Assembly: GCA_003991915.1 (NCBI GenBank)
Contig: RQTK01000078.1
Coordinates: 515,020 to 579,019, forward strand
Direction: 5' to 3'
From: Elysia chlorotica
Taxonomy: Eukaryota; Mollusca; Gastropoda; Plakobranchidae
DNA length: 64,000 nucleotides
The notes under the pieces were generated by a model, which did no database searches, had not been told where the DNA came from, and worked only from the letters and a program-made list of their open reading frames with translations. Within the stretch, counting starts at the first letter, position 1. Every line of letters begins with the position of its first letter. Shown here one piece after another: positions 63,401 through 64,000 of the stretch. The position numbers and the translations under genes are program-made.

Positions 63401-64000
63401 CACTCGACATAGATGGGGTTTCAGTTTAATAATTATTTTCATATATTCTTGCCCCACTAGATCAAGTAGAGCATGTACATTGTCGTAAATTTGCATTATA
63501 ATAATGCAATATAACAATCAATGTAATTTTAAGTAAATAGGTTGGAAAAAAAATTAAGTATTCTTGTTTTGTTTTTTTATCACGCAACTTTACTCTTACT
63601 TTATAGATATGGCAATGCACTTGGATAAAAAAAAACTATGAATAAAAAGAATGAATACAATTTTAAGAAGATCCCTCCAATTCTGTGTCAGGTAATCTTA
63701 ATCTCTTTTTTGGGTTGCATTTTTTTTTGTGGTAAAATAATCCATGTTTCTTATTCTTTTCTCTAAAAACCCATATACGGACAATAAAAAATCATCTGAA
63801 TTATAAAAATGTTACCTTTCTCCTTCTAACTTGACAGTTATTCAAACAATAACTATGATGTCTAGCCAGCACCATAAACACCCTCCCTTCCCCTCTTTTT
63901 CTCCTCTCGTTCGTTTCTATGCTATTATTGTGATGAAGCTGAGGGCGAGTGGGATCAGAGGCCTAATTCCCTGAGGGGTGAGCACCTGTCTGTCTGTCGC

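Larger units (their letters stand above)
57673..64000. other. No gene recognised
   Basis: AT-rich DNA with a G10 run at 58.10 kb, GAA-rich tract at 58.46-58.52 kb, CT arrays at 59.90-60.00 kb and 61.71-61.76 kb, and a CT-rich duplication at 60.2 kb. Minus frames at 61674-61237 and 62163-61798 are complex in composition but match nothing I know and lack the G/C-ending codons seen in Wnt5. Confidence 0.55.

Overview
This is a eukaryotic nuclear window, most likely from a mollusc and probably a marine gastropod. That call is an inference from three things: large introns, a bilaterian Wnt gene, and many copies of a tRNA-derived SINE among very dense CT/GA, TGTC and CTAT microsatellites. There is one assembly gap (30935-31500). 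Background DNA is AT-rich and almost devoid of coding sequence.

The only gene I can support is a Wnt5-type gene on the minus strand, seen as three exons joined by consensus splice sites and compatible phases: exon A 23061-23427 (N terminus, signal segment), exon B 15653-15903, exon C 9250-9542. The 3' exon or exons, carrying the lipid-acceptor motif and the C-terminal cysteine-rich part, are not in the window, so the gene runs off the left edge. Introns are about 6.1 kb, 7.2 kb and more than 9.2 kb. Exons B and C have about 94% G/C at third codon positions, against AT-rich surroundings.

Layout. 1-9249: Wnt5 intron, beginning (at its 5' end, next to exon C) with a seven-copy ~52-bp minisatellite that duplicates the exon C 5' splice site. 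9543-15652 and 15904-23060: Wnt5 introns with SINE copies, CTAT and GA arrays. 23428-64000: upstream flank with no recognisable gene. It holds microsatellites, SINE copies (one with perfect 14-bp target duplications at 57.4 kb), several minisatellites and segmental tandem duplications, an inverted repeat bracketing the gap, a candidate CCAAT/X-box/GC-box promoter island at 53.4 kb, and an AT-rich block (53.7-57.4 kb) without microsatellites.

The items most worth a second look are the tandemly repeated 5' splice sites of Wnt5, and an unclassified dispersed repeat (called family X here, five copies) in which two copies keep the same open frame of roughly 85 codons.
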